A stretch of 59,179 bases of DNA, taken from SG8-41 sp035574195 (GTDB lineage: Bacteria > Pseudomonadota > Gammaproteobacteria > Burkholderiales > SG8-41). Of the stretch, positions 33,531 to 42,904 are shown piece after piece (positions within the stretch are counted from its first letter, which is position 1; the number at the start of each line of letters is the position of its first letter). Below the pieces are notes generated by a model. That model was not told the origin of the DNA. It worked only from the letters and a program-made list of their open reading frames with translations, and did no database searches. The translations under genes were made by a program, and so were the position numbers. The stretch spans positions 1-59,179 of the forward strand of contig DATLZE010000067.1 in the NCBI GenBank assembly GCA_035574195.1. The letters run 5' to 3'.

Positions 33531-35212
33531 GCGCGCTTGACGAGCGCGTCGGTGCGGAACGCGAGCACGGCTTCCGGGTCCACCTTGGCGTGGATCACGG
33601 TGGGCTTGCCCTCCTTGATCGCCAGGCTCACCGCGTCCGCGAGCTCGCCCGGGGCGGTGACGTAATAGCCTGCGCCGCCGCACAGCTTCATCACCTCGTC
33701 GAAGCGCGGGCTGAGCACGTGGGCGCCGATGTAGCGACCCTGGTAGAAATCGCGCTGGTAGGCGATCTCCGCGCCCCAGGTGCCGTTGTCCATCACGATG
33801 GCGATGGTGCTGATCTGGTTCTGCACCGCGGTCGCCATCTCGCCCATGGTCATGCCGAAGCCGCCGTCGCCCGCGAGCGAGATCACCGTGCGCTCGGGCG
33901 CCGCGACCTTGGCGCCCAGCCCCGCCGCGTACGAGAAGCCGATATTGCCGCAATCGAGCGGCGCGATCAGCGAGGGCACGGTGTGGCACGGCAGCTTGTC
34001 GGTCGCCTGCAGGCAGGTCGTGCCCGCGTCGATCGTGAAGAGCGCGTTCCTCGGCGCGACCTTGCGCAGCTCCGAGTAGATCGTCTCGGGATGTAGCGGC
34101 CTTGCGCCGCGGCCGGCGATCTCCTCGCGCCCGCGCCACAGCTCGCGCCGGTCCCTGGCGAATTTCTCGTTGCGCGCGCGCCACGGCGCGCGCTCCGCGG
34201 GAAGCGCCTCCACCAGATCGGCCAGCGCGCCGGCCACCGCGCCGGCATCTCCCACGATGCCGAGCGCGACCGGATAGTAGCGCCCGATCGCGAGGGGCTC
34301 TATATCCACCTGGACGATCTTCGCTCCCGGCGTCACGATCTCGCTGCTGAAACGCGTGGTGTTGAAGCCCAGGCGCGTTCCCAGCGCGAGGATCAGGTCC
34401 GCCTCGCGCACGAGGCCGGTCGCAACCGGGTTGCCGCGCGGCCCCACGCCGCCCGCATACAGCGGGTGGTCCACTGGCGCGACGTCGGTGTGTCCAGCGG
34501 AATTGGTGATCGGCAGCTGGAGCTTCTCGGCCAGCCTCAGCAGCGCCGCGGTGCCCTCTCCCCACTTGATGCCGGCGCCCGCGTGAATCACGGGCGCTCT
34601 CGACTCCAGGATCAGCGCCTTCACCCGCTCGAGCGCAGCACGCTCGGCAACCCCGACTGCGATCTGCGGCTGCCCGCCGCGCGCCGGGATCGCGACCTGC
34701 ACTTCGTGGTTGAGGAGATCGCGCGGGATTTGCACGACCACCGGGCCGCGTCGCCCGGCGTTCGCCACCCGGAACGCCTCCAGCAGGAATTCCGGGATGC
34801 GCTCGGGGCGCGTCACCGTCATCACGCGCTTGGTCACCGGCAAGAACAGCGTGTGCTGGTCGATCTCCTGGAACGTGTCCTTGCCGAGGTCCGCGGTGGA
34901 CGGCAGCCCGGCGATGACCACGACCGGGGAGTAGGCGAGCTTCGCTGCGGTGAGCCCCAGCATCATGTTGGCCACCCCCGGCCCCGCCTGCCCGCAGATG
35001 AAAAGCCCCGGGGTGCGCGTCACGCGCCCGTAGGCGTCCGCCATGTGCACCCCGCAGTTTTCGTGGCGCACGCCGATGTAGAGCATGTCTTTCGCGTCGT
35101 AGAGCGCGTCGTAGATCTCGAGCGTGGAGGAACCCATCAGCCCGAAGACGCGGCTGACACCCGCGGCGCGCAGCGCCTCAACCGCGGCGACGCCGCATTT
35201 CATCTTCGCCAT
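33527..35212 (-). CDS. Thiamine-diphosphate enzyme of the acetolactate synthase/benzoylformate decarboxylase type
   Basis: A 561-residue ThDP-dependent enzyme with the three-domain layout: N-terminal PYR domain with the cofactor-activating glutamate E51 in VRHENCGVHMADAYGR, central domain (about 190-330), and C-terminal PP domain with the GDGGFGMTMGE...N binding motif near residue 440. These enzymes decarboxylate 2-keto acids or ligate aldehydes. The sequence lacks clear features of the biosynthetic acetolactate synthase partner and stands alone, so a catabolic role (oxalyl-CoA- or benzoylformate-decarboxylase-like, or sulfoacetaldehyde-type) is more likely; the exact reaction is open. It ends tail-to-tail with the gene at 32973. 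Confidence 0.88.
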   Translation of the reverse strand: MAKMKCGVAAVEALRAAGVSRVFGLMGSSTLEIYDALYDAKDMLYIGVRHENCGVHMADAYGRVTRTPGLFICGQAGPGVANMMLGLTAAKLAYSPVVVIAGLPSTADLGKDTFQEIDQHTLFLPVTKRVMTVTRPERIPEFLLEAFRVANAGRRGPVVVQIPRDLLNHEVQVAIPARGGQPQIAVGVAERAALERVKALILESRAPVIHAGAGIKWGEGTAALLRLAEKLQLPITNSAGHTDVAPVDHPLYAGGVGPRGNPVATGLVREADLILALGTRLGFNTTRFSSEIVTPGAKIVQVDIEPLAIGRYYPVALGIVGDAGAVAGALADLVEALPAERAPWRARNEKFARDRRELWRGREEIAGRGARPLHPETIYSELRKVAPRNALFTIDAGTTCLQATDKLPCHTVPSLIAPLDCGNIGFSYAAGLGAKVAAPERTVISLAGDGGFGMTMGEMATAVQNQISTIAIVMDNGTWGAEIAYQRDFYQGRYIGAHVLSPRFDEVMKLCGGAGYYVTAPGELADAVSLAIKEGKPTVIHAKVDPEAVLAFRTDALVKRA

Positions 35213-36078
35213 CTGTCTCCCCTCAAACCAGGCCTCTCACCGCGGAGGGCGCGGAGGAAATAAAAAGCCACATTGAAACACCAAGACGTCGAGAACGCCA
35301 GCAATCCGCGACCGAAGGATGCCGAACGACTCCACCACGGAAGCGCCGGCTGCCGAGGTGGGCCGCTCCCCGCCGTGCGCTCGATCCGGGGGTCAACCCC
35401 GCGCACCTCCAGAGAGATCGGCAGCGATTCCAGGGCGCGCGGCTCGACCTCGATCGCCCCGTGCCCGTAGGACTTGCCGCCCTTGGACAGGTCGCGACCG
35501 CCAGTGGAGGGGGGAAAACCGGCCACCGCCTTTGCTGGCGGGCGGGGATCATCGCTCCACGCGGTATCCGCAAAGGAAGACAGGCGATGGCGGCGGATGC
35601 AAGGGGAATTCGCGACAATCGCCTCGAGACCAGGAGGCGGGGGGCTCGGCACGAAATCCCCGACCGCCACATGCGCGAGATCATCGCGCCCCGATCCGTG
35701 CTCGAGAGCGCCTTGCAGGAGCGGGGCATGGAGCCCGGTCCCGGTGCATCCCGCCTCGGCACGGAATTGCACCTCGGGCCGTTTGGCTGCGGGAAAGAGC
35801 CCCCGCACCGGCGGCGGCGCAGTCTCCGCGAGCTCACAACGTATTCTCCCCACGGCAGGCATCCAATGCCACGGCCCCGGAACTCGATGTTCTCGTCCCT
35901 GATTTCGAGCTCCCTCTCGAAACCGAGACTCGCTGGATTCACGAGCTCGAGAAGCCGCGGGCTTGCTATCGGTCGTGCAAACGCCGATTTGTCGTATCGG
36001 CGTCCCGTTTGTCGCCGGTTCTTTCGTTATCACGCCATCGCATCGATCCCCCCTCTCGCCTGCCTCGCCCGGATCTCG
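35213..36078. other. 866-base region without an intact gene; possible relic
   Basis: Between the ThDP enzyme start and the stop of the hydroxyacid dehydrogenase I see no complete gene. On the minus strand two overlapping open frames run through most of it (for example EIRDENIEFRGRGIG near 35900 and GHGAIEVEPRALESLPISLE near 35430). These short pieces look protein-like, while the rest of each frame does not, as expected of a frameshifted old gene. I could not match them to a family. No RNA gene or repeat stands out. Confidence 0.35.
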
Positions 36079-37053
36079 TCACTTCTTCCCGAGCGCCTCG
36101 GGATTGAGGACGTTGACGGGCTTGCCCGCAGCGAAGGCGAGGATCGCGTCCACCGCCTCGCCGTAGTACTTCTCGTAGGTATCGCGGTCCACGTAGCCCA
36201 GGTGCGGCGTGCACACGACGTTCTCCATCTTGAGCAGAGGATGCTCGCCGCCCAGCACCGGCTCGTCCTCGTAGACGTCAACCGCGCCGCGCCCGGGCCG
36301 CCCTTCGCGCAGCGCCCGCACCAGCGCCCCTTCCTCGATGATGCCGGCGCGGCTCGTATTGACGATGAGCGCGGTCGGTTTCATGCGCGCGAGGTCGGAG
36401 TATTTCACGATGCCGCGCGTCTCCTCGTTGAGCGGCAGGTGCAGGCTCACGATGTCGGAGGTCTCGAAGAACGCCTCGCGCGAGGCGGCCACCTGGTAGC
36501 CGTCGGCGCGCGCCCGCGCCGTCGAACCCTCGCGCCCCCAGCACACGACCCGCATGTCGAACGCCTTGCCGACCCGCGCGACGATGCTGCCGATGCGCCC
36601 GTAGGCGTAGACGCCGAGGGTTTTTCCGACCACCGTCGTGCCGATGGTGGTCTGCCACCGGCCCGCCTTCAGGCGTTGCACCTCCTCCGGAATGTGCCGC
36701 AGCGCCGAGAAGATGAGGCCCCACGTGAGCTCGGCCGTGTGGTTGGGAAGCCCCGTTCCCGAGCCGCAGACGACGATGCCGCGCTCGGTGCAGGCGGCGA
36801 GATCGATGTGGTTGACGTTGCGCCCGGTCTGGCTGATGAGCTTCAACGTCGTCACGCGCTCGGCCGCGGCGCGGGGAAACGGCGTGCGCTGCTGGAGCAG
36901 AATCACGGCGTCCGCGCCGTCCAATCGCTGCGCGAGCCTGACAGGATCCTTCACCGAATCGTGATAGACGAGGACCTCGTGGTCCCTGAGCTTCGGATAG
37001 CACGCGAGCGTGCGGAATACGTCCTGATAGTCGTCGAGCACCGCGATCTTCAT
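36079..37053 (-). CDS. D-2-hydroxyacid dehydrogenase (PGDH-like)
   Basis: A 324-residue NAD(P)-dependent D-isomer-specific dehydrogenase. The N-terminal catalytic domain begins MKIAVLDDYQDVFRTL. The Rossmann motif is degenerate, VGKTLGVYAYGRIGSIVAR (G-x-Y-x-Y-G-R instead of G-x-G-x-x-G). The catalytic set is present: Arg in NTSRAG, Glu in the EDEPVLGG region and His in VCTPHLGYV. It would interconvert a D-2-hydroxyacid and its keto acid. The altered first glycine of the nucleotide loop is odd, but it occurs in some members. It appears monocistronic on the minus strand with a 205-base gap upstream. Confidence 0.9.
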   Translation of the reverse strand: MKIAVLDDYQDVFRTLACYPKLRDHEVLVYHDSVKDPVRLAQRLDGADAVILLQQRTPFPRAAAERVTTLKLISQTGRNVNHIDLAACTERGIVVCGSGTGLPNHTAELTWGLIFSALRHIPEEVQRLKAGRWQTTIGTTVVGKTLGVYAYGRIGSIVARVGKAFDMRVVCWGREGSTARARADGYQVAASREAFFETSDIVSLHLPLNEETRGIVKYSDLARMKPTALIVNTSRAGIIEEGALVRALREGRPGRGAVDVYEDEPVLGGEHPLLKMENVVCTPHLGYVDRDTYEKYYGEAVDAILAFAAGKPVNVLNPEALGKK

Positions 37054-37258
37054 CGCTTTCCTCCGATCAAACGCGTGATTCTATCGCCAAACTCGAACCG
37101 GCCACAGAGAGATCTCGGAGAGCTCGAGATCGGGCGCGAAGCCGGACCACAGGAGAACCCTGATGAGATACAAAGCGGTTCGCCGCCGGCCCATCATGTT
37201 CATTCGCGCGCACCCGCGACCGCCCGTTTTTCCCCCCGCGATCCGGGGCTCTCCGTGG

Positions 37259-38398
37259 CTAACGCTTCCCTTCCCGCGCGCGGTTGAGCACGCCGCCGCC
37301 CGCGAGGATCAGGGCGGTGGTGACGAACACCGGCGCCACTCCGAAGGCGGAGCCGAGCGAGCCGAACAGCACCGGCACCGCGATGTGCGTCAACTGGTTG
37401 ATCGTGATGCGCATGCCGAGCGCCTCGCCCGAGCGGCCCTCGGGCGCGCGCGAGAAGATCAGCATGAGCGTCACGGGCTGCGCGCAGCCCATTCCGAGCC
37501 CGAGCACGAGCGCAACCGCGGTGAGCGCGATCGGGTCGGTGAACGCCGGGATCAGCAGGAAGGTCGCGGCCGAGAGGTAGAGCGAGACGTTGAACACCGC
37601 CTCAGCGCCCCAGCGCCGCACCAGCCCCGGCAGGGCGGTTCGTACGAGAAAGGCGGCGATCCCGGCCATCGCCAGCACCGCGCCGATCGCCGAGGCCGAC
37701 AGCCCCACCGAGTGCCCGTAGATCGGCATGTAGAACTGGAAGAGATCCTGGCCGGTCACCGCCACCGCGCTCGCGATCAGCGTGCGGCGCAGCACCGGGT
37801 TGGCGAGCAGGCTCGCCGAGAGGATCGCGCCCTCCTCCTCGCTTTTCACTCGCGGGCCCGCCCCGGTCCTGCGCGCCGCGGCCATGATCAGCGCGGGCAC
37901 CAGCGGCAGCGCGGCGGCGTAGAGGTAGCTCGCAGCGTGCCCGAAGCGATCGATGGCGAGCCCGGCGGCGAGCGGCCCTAAAAACGATCCCAGCGCCATC
38001 GCAAGCGCGTAGTTCGCGAAATTGCGGGTGCGGTCCTCGGCGCCACCGATCGAGCCGACCAGGTTCTGCACCGAGACGTTGTAGAACATGTGCGAGGCGC
38101 CGATCAGCACCGCGGAGGCGTAGAGCGCCGGCAACGAGGGGGAGAGCCAGGGCAGCAGCAGGCCGGCGCTCACCCCGAGCGAGCCCGCCAGCATGGGAAG
38201 GCGCACCCCGAGGCGATCGGAGAGCCGGCCGGCGTAGACCGCGAGCAGTGCCGGAAAGACCGAATAGAGCGCGATCAGCACGCCGATCACGAGCTGAGAG
38301 GCGCCGAGCTCGATCGCGAACAGCGACACCAGCACCTTGCTCGCGCGGAAGCTCGACATGTTGCACAGCACGATGAGCAGGACGGTGGCAATCGACAT
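37259..38398 (-). CDS. MFS transporter, tandem copy 1
   Basis: A 379-residue major facilitator with about 12 hydrophobic stretches. Motif A is seen as AGRLSDRLGVRLP after the second helix. It is a paralog of the next gene upstream (38533-39726): both have the block E-L-G-A at the first helix, a YAHSIG/YGHSVG turn in the middle and a shared GR-GEALG-RI segment near the end. The start at 38398 (MSIATVLLIVLCNMSSFR) gives a short first segment. The tandem arrangement suggests duplication followed by divergence. The substrate is unknown. Confidence 0.88.
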   Translation of the reverse strand: MSIATVLLIVLCNMSSFRASKVLVSLFAIELGASQLVIGVLIALYSVFPALLAVYAGRLSDRLGVRLPMLAGSLGVSAGLLLPWLSPSLPALYASAVLIGASHMFYNVSVQNLVGSIGGAEDRTRNFANYALAMALGSFLGPLAAGLAIDRFGHAASYLYAAALPLVPALIMAAARRTGAGPRVKSEEEGAILSASLLANPVLRRTLIASAVAVTGQDLFQFYMPIYGHSVGLSASAIGAVLAMAGIAAFLVRTALPGLVRRWGAEAVFNVSLYLSAATFLLIPAFTDPIALTAVALVLGLGMGCAQPVTLMLIFSRAPEGRSGEALGMRITINQLTHIAVPVLFGSLGSAFGVAPVFVTTALILAGGGVLNRAREGKR

Positions 38399-38532
38399 GG
38401 GTTGCGCTCGAGAAATTCGCCGAACCGAGCCTCGACGAATTGCTAACAGGTTCTTCCAGTCATGCCATCATCGACTCCGCGCTCTGTCAGCGCACCCTCA
38501 TGCAGTCGAGCCCCCTCTGCCTGGCGCGGAGC

Positions 38533-39726
38533 TCATCGAGTGCGCGGGCCCGCTGGGCGCGCCGCGTAGCCACCGAGCGCAAGTATCGCCCCGCTCGCCC
38601 AGAACACCGGCGCGAGCCCCACGGCCGAGCCGAGCGCGCCGAAAGCCGAGGGCGCCACCACGTGAATCGAGTTGGTGACCGCGATGCGCAGCCCGAGCGC
38701 CTCTCCCGCGCGGCCCGCGGGCGCACTGGCGTAGGTGAGAATCACCGTCAGCGGCTGGCCGAGCCCCATGCCGAGCCCGAGCAGAAAACAAACCGCTGCG
38801 AGGAGCGGCGCGGCCTCGAACTGCGGGATCAGCAGGAAAGTCACCGCGGTGACGAGCATCGAGCCGGTGAGCGTCCTCTCCTCCCCGAAGCGCGCGACGA
38901 GCGCCGGCATCAGCGCGCGAGTCACGAACCCCGCGGCGGCGAAAGCGCCGAGGATCAGACCGATCGTGGAGGCGGAGTGCCCGATCGAGTGCGCGTAGAC
39001 CGGTAGATAGACCTGGAACAGATCGAGGCTCGCGATGATGACCGCGCTCGCGACCAGCATGCGGCGCAGGTTCGGGTCGCGCACGAGGTCGGCGGTGCGC
39101 CGCGCGCCGCGTTCCGCGGCCGCCGCGGCGGGCGGAAAGCGCGCGAAGAGAGCCGCGAGGGCGAGCAGCGGCGCGGCACCCGCGAGCGCGAGATAGAGGT
39201 AAGTGCGCACGTGGCCGAAGTGGTCGATCGAGAAACCGGCCGCGACCGGCCCGATGAGGTCGCAGCTCGACACCACCAGCGCGTAGAGGTTGATGTTGCG
39301 CGTGCGCGCCGCGGCCCCGCCCAGCCCCCCGACCAGCGCCTGCATCGAGACCTGAGTCAGGATGAAGCCGGTGCCGGTCACGGCCGCCGCGGCGAACAGC
39401 GCCGGCAGCGCCGGCCAGAGAAATGGCAACAGCGCGCCGCACACCGAGACGATCATGCCGGCGGCAGCGGGCGTGCGCACGCCGTAGCGGTCGCCGAGTC
39501 GGCCCACGTGCACCGCGAGCAGCAGCGGAAACACTCCATAGGTGGCGAGCAGGAGCCCCGTCTCCAACGGCCCCGCGCCCAGCTCGAGCGCGTACAAAGT
39601 GTTCAGCACGCGCAGGCCCTTGTAGCCGCTGTTCCACACGAGCACGATCGCGAGGACTTCGTAGAGCTGGAGGGGCCGGGAAGAGAAGGCGGAGCCCTGC
39701 GCGGCGTTGTGCGAATCGCGCTGCAT
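38533..39726 (-). CDS. MFS transporter, tandem copy 2
   Basis: A 397-residue major facilitator, paralog of the gene at 37259 with about 134 bases between them. Motif A reads VGRLGDRYGVRTP. It has an extra 20-residue polar N-terminus (MQRDSHNAAQGSAFSSRP) relative to copy 1, and GRAGEALGLRIAVTNSIHVV near the end matches copy 1 GRSGEALGMRITINQLTHIA. It diverges from the double hotdog gene at 39794, and the 67-base spacer must hold both control regions. Confidence 0.9.
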   Translation of the reverse strand: MQRDSHNAAQGSAFSSRPLQLYEVLAIVLVWNSGYKGLRVLNTLYALELGAGPLETGLLLATYGVFPLLLAVHVGRLGDRYGVRTPAAAGMIVSVCGALLPFLWPALPALFAAAAVTGTGFILTQVSMQALVGGLGGAAARTRNINLYALVVSSCDLIGPVAAGFSIDHFGHVRTYLYLALAGAAPLLALAALFARFPPAAAAAERGARRTADLVRDPNLRRMLVASAVIIASLDLFQVYLPVYAHSIGHSASTIGLILGAFAAAGFVTRALMPALVARFGEERTLTGSMLVTAVTFLLIPQFEAAPLLAAVCFLLGLGMGLGQPLTVILTYASAPAGRAGEALGLRIAVTNSIHVVAPSAFGALGSAVGLAPVFWASGAILALGGYAARPAGPRTR

Positions 39727-39793
39727 GGTGGAGCCGATTCTACCCGAGCCGCGCGCGGCCGACGCCGCGGCGCATATGATTTAGAATCGCATC

Positions 39794-40732
39794 GTGGACC
39801 GGAGATCGCAGCGCGAGGCCGAAGCGATCCGCAGGCGGGTGCTCGCGGCGCTCGCCGCGGACCGCACTCCGGGCTTCCACTTTCCGGGCCACTTCCTCGC
39901 TTGCGCCTGGCCGCGCATCGGGACGGAGGAGCTCGATCAGGTCCTGCCCGACGGCCCGCACGCCCGCAATGTGGACGGCACGGTCCATCTCGCGGCGCTG
40001 TGCGTGCTGCTCGACACCGCGCTCGCTACCGCCTCGCGCCTGAAAATCGAGCGCGGCGCGCGCCAGGCGACCGTGCACCTGCACGCCCAGTTCACCGGAG
40101 AGCCGCCGCGCGGGGAGCTACTCGCTCGCGCGCGCATGCATGGATACACCTGCGGCGCGGCGGCGCGCCAGTCGCTCACGAGCGCAACGGTCTATGCCGG
40201 GAATGCGGCGGTGTGCCGCGCGAGCGGCACCTTCGTCGTGCTGCCGCCCCCGCCCGGCGTGAACCTCGCTCCCCTGCCCTGGCAGCGGCAAGGCGCTACG
40301 CCAGCCCCGCCGCTCGATCCGGAAGATCTGGAGCCGGACGAGCGCTCGATCATGAAAGCGTGCGAGTCGGCGCTGAAGCGCGCCGATCGCGAGCGCGCTT
40401 TCATCGAGCACTTCTGGGGCATTCTGCCCGTCGCCGACGGCCGCGGCGCGCGCTGCACGGTGAGGATCGGACCGCAGCATGCGAACCGCGTCGGTCACGT
40501 GCAGGGCGGGCTGCTGCTGGGGATCGCGGCGCAGACCGCGCGCGCCGCCGCGCCCCGCCACCCTCAGCTCTCCGCCGTCGCTGCGTGGTACATCGCCCCG
40601 GGCGAGGGCCGGGCGCTCGCAGTGAGCGCGCGCAGATTCCACGAGGGCCGCAGCTTCGCCGCGGTGCGCACCGAGATTCGCAATGCCGGCGGATCGCGCG
40701 TGCTGGTGGCGGTCAGCCATCACGCCGCCTGA
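39794..40732 (+). CDS. Double hotdog-fold protein (thioesterase-like)
   Basis: A 312-residue protein made of two hotdog domains in tandem. The first (about residues 25-150) has GTVHLAALCVLLDTALATAS, the typical helix-bearing segment of PaaI-like acyl-CoA thioesterases. The second (about 195-310) repeats it as HVQGGLLLGIAAQTARAA. The usual HGG-type catalytic loop is changed (V-D-G-T-V in domain 1, H-V-Q-G-G in domain 2), so which half is active is unclear. Such fusions act as acyl-CoA thioesterases or dehydratases. The start is GTG 39794, with TATGAT (39775-39780) and TAGAAT (39782-39787) close upstream; if these are -10 elements the mRNA would be nearly leaderless. Confidence 0.8.
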   Translation: MDRRSQREAEAIRRRVLAALAADRTPGFHFPGHFLACAWPRIGTEELDQVLPDGPHARNVDGTVHLAALCVLLDTALATASRLKIERGARQATVHLHAQFTGEPPRGELLARARMHGYTCGAAARQSLTSATVYAGNAAVCRASGTFVVLPPPPGVNLAPLPWQRQGATPAPPLDPEDLEPDERSIMKACESALKRADRERAFIEHFWGILPVADGRGARCTVRIGPQHANRVGHVQGGLLLGIAAQTARAAAPRHPQLSAVAAWYIAPGEGRALAVSARRFHEGRSFAAVRTEIRNAGGSRVLVAVSHHAA

Positions 40733-40811
40733 GGCGGGTTGATCTTCGCCGCACGCGCCCTTGCGCCGTGGGCCCGCCTCGACCGGAGCGGGGGAAAAGG
40801 ACAGGGGACGG

Positions 40812-41535
40812 ATGCGCGTGGGAGTCGCAGGCCTGGGCGCGGGCATCGTGGGCGCCTGATGCGTGCGGCCGTCCGGAGACCGGCTGCAACCGCGCGCGCG
40901 AAAAGGCGGCGCCGCTGCTTCGGGCAGGCATGCGGTGAGCCGATAGTCGCGGGTTCGTTGCGGCCGGCTCCGAGATCGTGTTCTCGATCGCCACCGGCGG
41001 CGCGGCAGTCGAGAAAGCGGCGCTCGGTCCCGAGGGCATCCGCGCGGGGCTTGCCCCGGGCTCAGCCTACCTCGGCACGAGCGCCTCTCCCCCGCGGTGA
41101 GCCGGGAGGTTGCATCCTGCTCGCGAGCGCGGGGCTCGCCGCGATCGGCCCCAGTCCTATACCGGCAGCGAAGGGCTCGCGGTGCAGGCCAAGCTCGCGA
41201 TCGGTCTCATGGCGGGAGCGATCGCGTCCGGCGATGCGGTCGCGCTCGCCAAAAAAGGGGCGTGCAACGCGAAGTGGTGGTGGACGCGATCCTCAAGAGC
41301 CCCGCCGCCTCCCCCGTGCTCGGCTACCGCGAGCCCTTCATCCTTCGAAGGCAACATGCCCGAGGTGCCCCGCTCGCCGATGTCACGCCGCAGCAGAAAG
41401 ACATGACGCTCGTGCTCGAGCAGGCTCGCCGCTGCCGCGCGCCGCCTGCGCGACCGAGATGACGAACGCGTGCCGGGGCTCGGCCTCGGACACCACGACC
41501 GCTCGTCGGCTTTCTCACCGGCGCTGCGCGGCTAC
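40812..41535 (+). pseudogene. Decayed NAD(P)-dependent beta-hydroxyacid dehydrogenase gene
   Basis: It begins at ATG 40812 (MRVGVAGLGAGIVGA) and meets a stop after 15 codons inside the Rossmann motif. Further pieces of the same family follow in other frames: SEIVFSIATGGAAVEKAALG (40970-41030), IRAGLAPGSAYLGT (near 41040-41080), GSEGLAVQAKLAIGLMAGAI (about 41165-41225), VVVDAILKSPAASPVLGYRE (about 41275-41335), QQKDMTLVLEQARR (near 41390-41435) and LGLGHHDRSSAF near 41480. The middle third is partly deleted. It is a relative of the intact genes at 13591 and 49968. It is not functional as read. Confidence 0.82.
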
Positions 41536-41579
41536 CCTCCGGCAGCCGCCTCCCGCTCGGGCAATGGGTCAAGCCCGTG

Positions 41580-41827
41580 GCACGAGCCGGAGGTCGTGCT
41601 CCTCCATGGGGCGCGATCTGCCCGGGGGCGCGGGACGCGAGGCGGCGGCCGCCTCGAGATCGCGCGCCACGTCGCGGGCGCGCTCGAGGCTTTCGGCGAG
41701 CGCCCCGCCGCCGGGCAGATCACCGTCACCGGCTCGATCGTCCCGCCGCTGCTCGTGCAACCGGGCGAGGCTCTCGATTTCGAGCTCGCACCCATCGGCG
41801 CCGTTTCAGTGCGTGCGCTTCGGCTGA
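41580..41827 (+). pseudogene. Decayed 2-keto-4-pentenoate hydratase-like gene, C-terminal end
   Basis: Only the last 70-80 codons of a fumarylacetoacetase/hydratase-superfamily protein remain recognisable: LEIARHVAGALEAFGERPAA, GQITVTGSIVPPLLVQPGEA and DFELAPIGAVSVR, at about 41650-41815. A frame change near the end would restore the expected VRFG stop at 41827. The front of the gene is absent or scrambled. It directly follows the decayed dehydrogenase, so a two-gene meta-cleavage-type module may once have stood here, next to the two receptors at 41881-43936. Confidence 0.72.
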
Positions 41828-41880
41828 GCCCGCCCCTCACACCGAGGAGGAGGAGGCCGCTTTGCGGGCGGCGCTCCAGG

Positions 41881-42888
41881 TCACTCGGGCTTGGCACCCG
41901 AGGCGCGTACCACCTGCTCCCACTTCTTGATCTCGGTCCGGATGTAGGCGCCGAACTGCTCGGGGGTGGAGCCGACGATCTCGAAGCCGAGGCCGCCCAG
42001 CCGCTCGGCGACGTCGGCGAGCTTGAGCGCCTTCACCGTCTCCCCGTGCAGCCGCGCCACCACCGGCCTGGGCGTGCCGGAGGGCGCGAGGATCCCGTAC
42101 CAGGCGGTCGCCTCGAAGCGGGGGAAGCCCTGCTCGGCGATGGTCGCGACCTCCGGCAGCGCCAGCGAGCGCTGCGCGCCGGTGACCGCGAGCGGGCGCA
42201 GCTTGCCGCTGCGGATGTGCGGCAGCGTGGAGGAGAAGCCGCTGAACATGAGCTGCACGTGGCCGCCGAGCAGATCGGTCACCGCCTGCCCGCTGCCCTT
42301 GTACGGCACGTGCACCAGGCGGGTGCCGGCGAGGCTGTTCAGGTACTCCCCGGTGAGGTGCCCTACGCTCGCGACGCCGGCAGAGGCGAAGTTGACGGGC
42401 TTCTCCTTTGCGAGCGCGACGAGTTCTTTCAGATTCTTCGCCGGCACCGAGGGGTGCGCCACCAGCACGTTGGGCGAGGAGGCGAGCTGCGTGACCGGCG
42501 CGAAGTCGCGCACCGGATCGAAGGGCAGCTTCCCGTAGAGACTCGGGCCGATCGCGAGGTTGGCAATGTAGCCCAGCACGATGGTATGGCCGTCGGGTGC
42601 GGCGCGCGCCACGATCTCCATGCCGATGTTGCCGTTCGCCCCGGGCCGGTTGTCCACGATCACCTGCTGGCCGAGCGCGTCGGCGAGCTTGTGAGAGAGC
42701 GTGCGCGCGAGCGTGTCGGTGCTGCCGCCGGGCGCGAACGGCACCACGAAGCGCACCGGGCGCGACGGAAATTGCTGCGCGCAAGCTGCAGCGGCCGCAA
42801 ACGCGCAACAGAAGAGGAGGCCGCAAGCCGAAAGCCGGGAATTGCCCGGAACTTTCGCCTCTCGCCTCTCGCCCCCCGCCCGGTTCAC
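41881..42888 (-). CDS. Bug/TctC-family solute receptor
   Basis: A 335-residue Bug receptor. The GTG at 42888 gives a signal peptide with a somewhat long polar front (VNRAGGERREAKVPGNSRLS) before the hydrophobic run ACGLLFCCAFAAAAA and cleavage near CAQQFPSRPVRF. Ligand loop VVPFAPGGSTDTLAR, APDGHTIVLGY, FDPVRDFAPVTQLA, VNFASAGVASVGHLTGE and LVHVPYKGSG are present. It lies 16 bases after the receptor at 42905-43936 on the same strand, so two different receptors are co-transcribed. The decayed dehydrogenase and hydratase genes converge on it. Confidence 0.92.
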   Translation of the reverse strand: MNRAGGERREAKVPGNSRLSACGLLFCCAFAAAAACAQQFPSRPVRFVVPFAPGGSTDTLARTLSHKLADALGQQVIVDNRPGANGNIGMEIVARAAPDGHTIVLGYIANLAIGPSLYGKLPFDPVRDFAPVTQLASSPNVLVAHPSVPAKNLKELVALAKEKPVNFASAGVASVGHLTGEYLNSLAGTRLVHVPYKGSGQAVTDLLGGHVQLMFSGFSSTLPHIRSGKLRPLAVTGAQRSLALPEVATIAEQGFPRFEATAWYGILAPSGTPRPVVARLHGETVKALKLADVAERLGGLGFEIVGSTPEQFGAYIRTEIKKWEQVVRASGAKPE

Positions 42889-42904
42889 GGCCGCGCTCCG
42901 CGCT

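Noticed and set aside
33527..35212. Biosynthetic acetolactate synthase large subunit
   Set aside because: No regulatory small subunit or branched-chain gene is near, and the context is catabolic.
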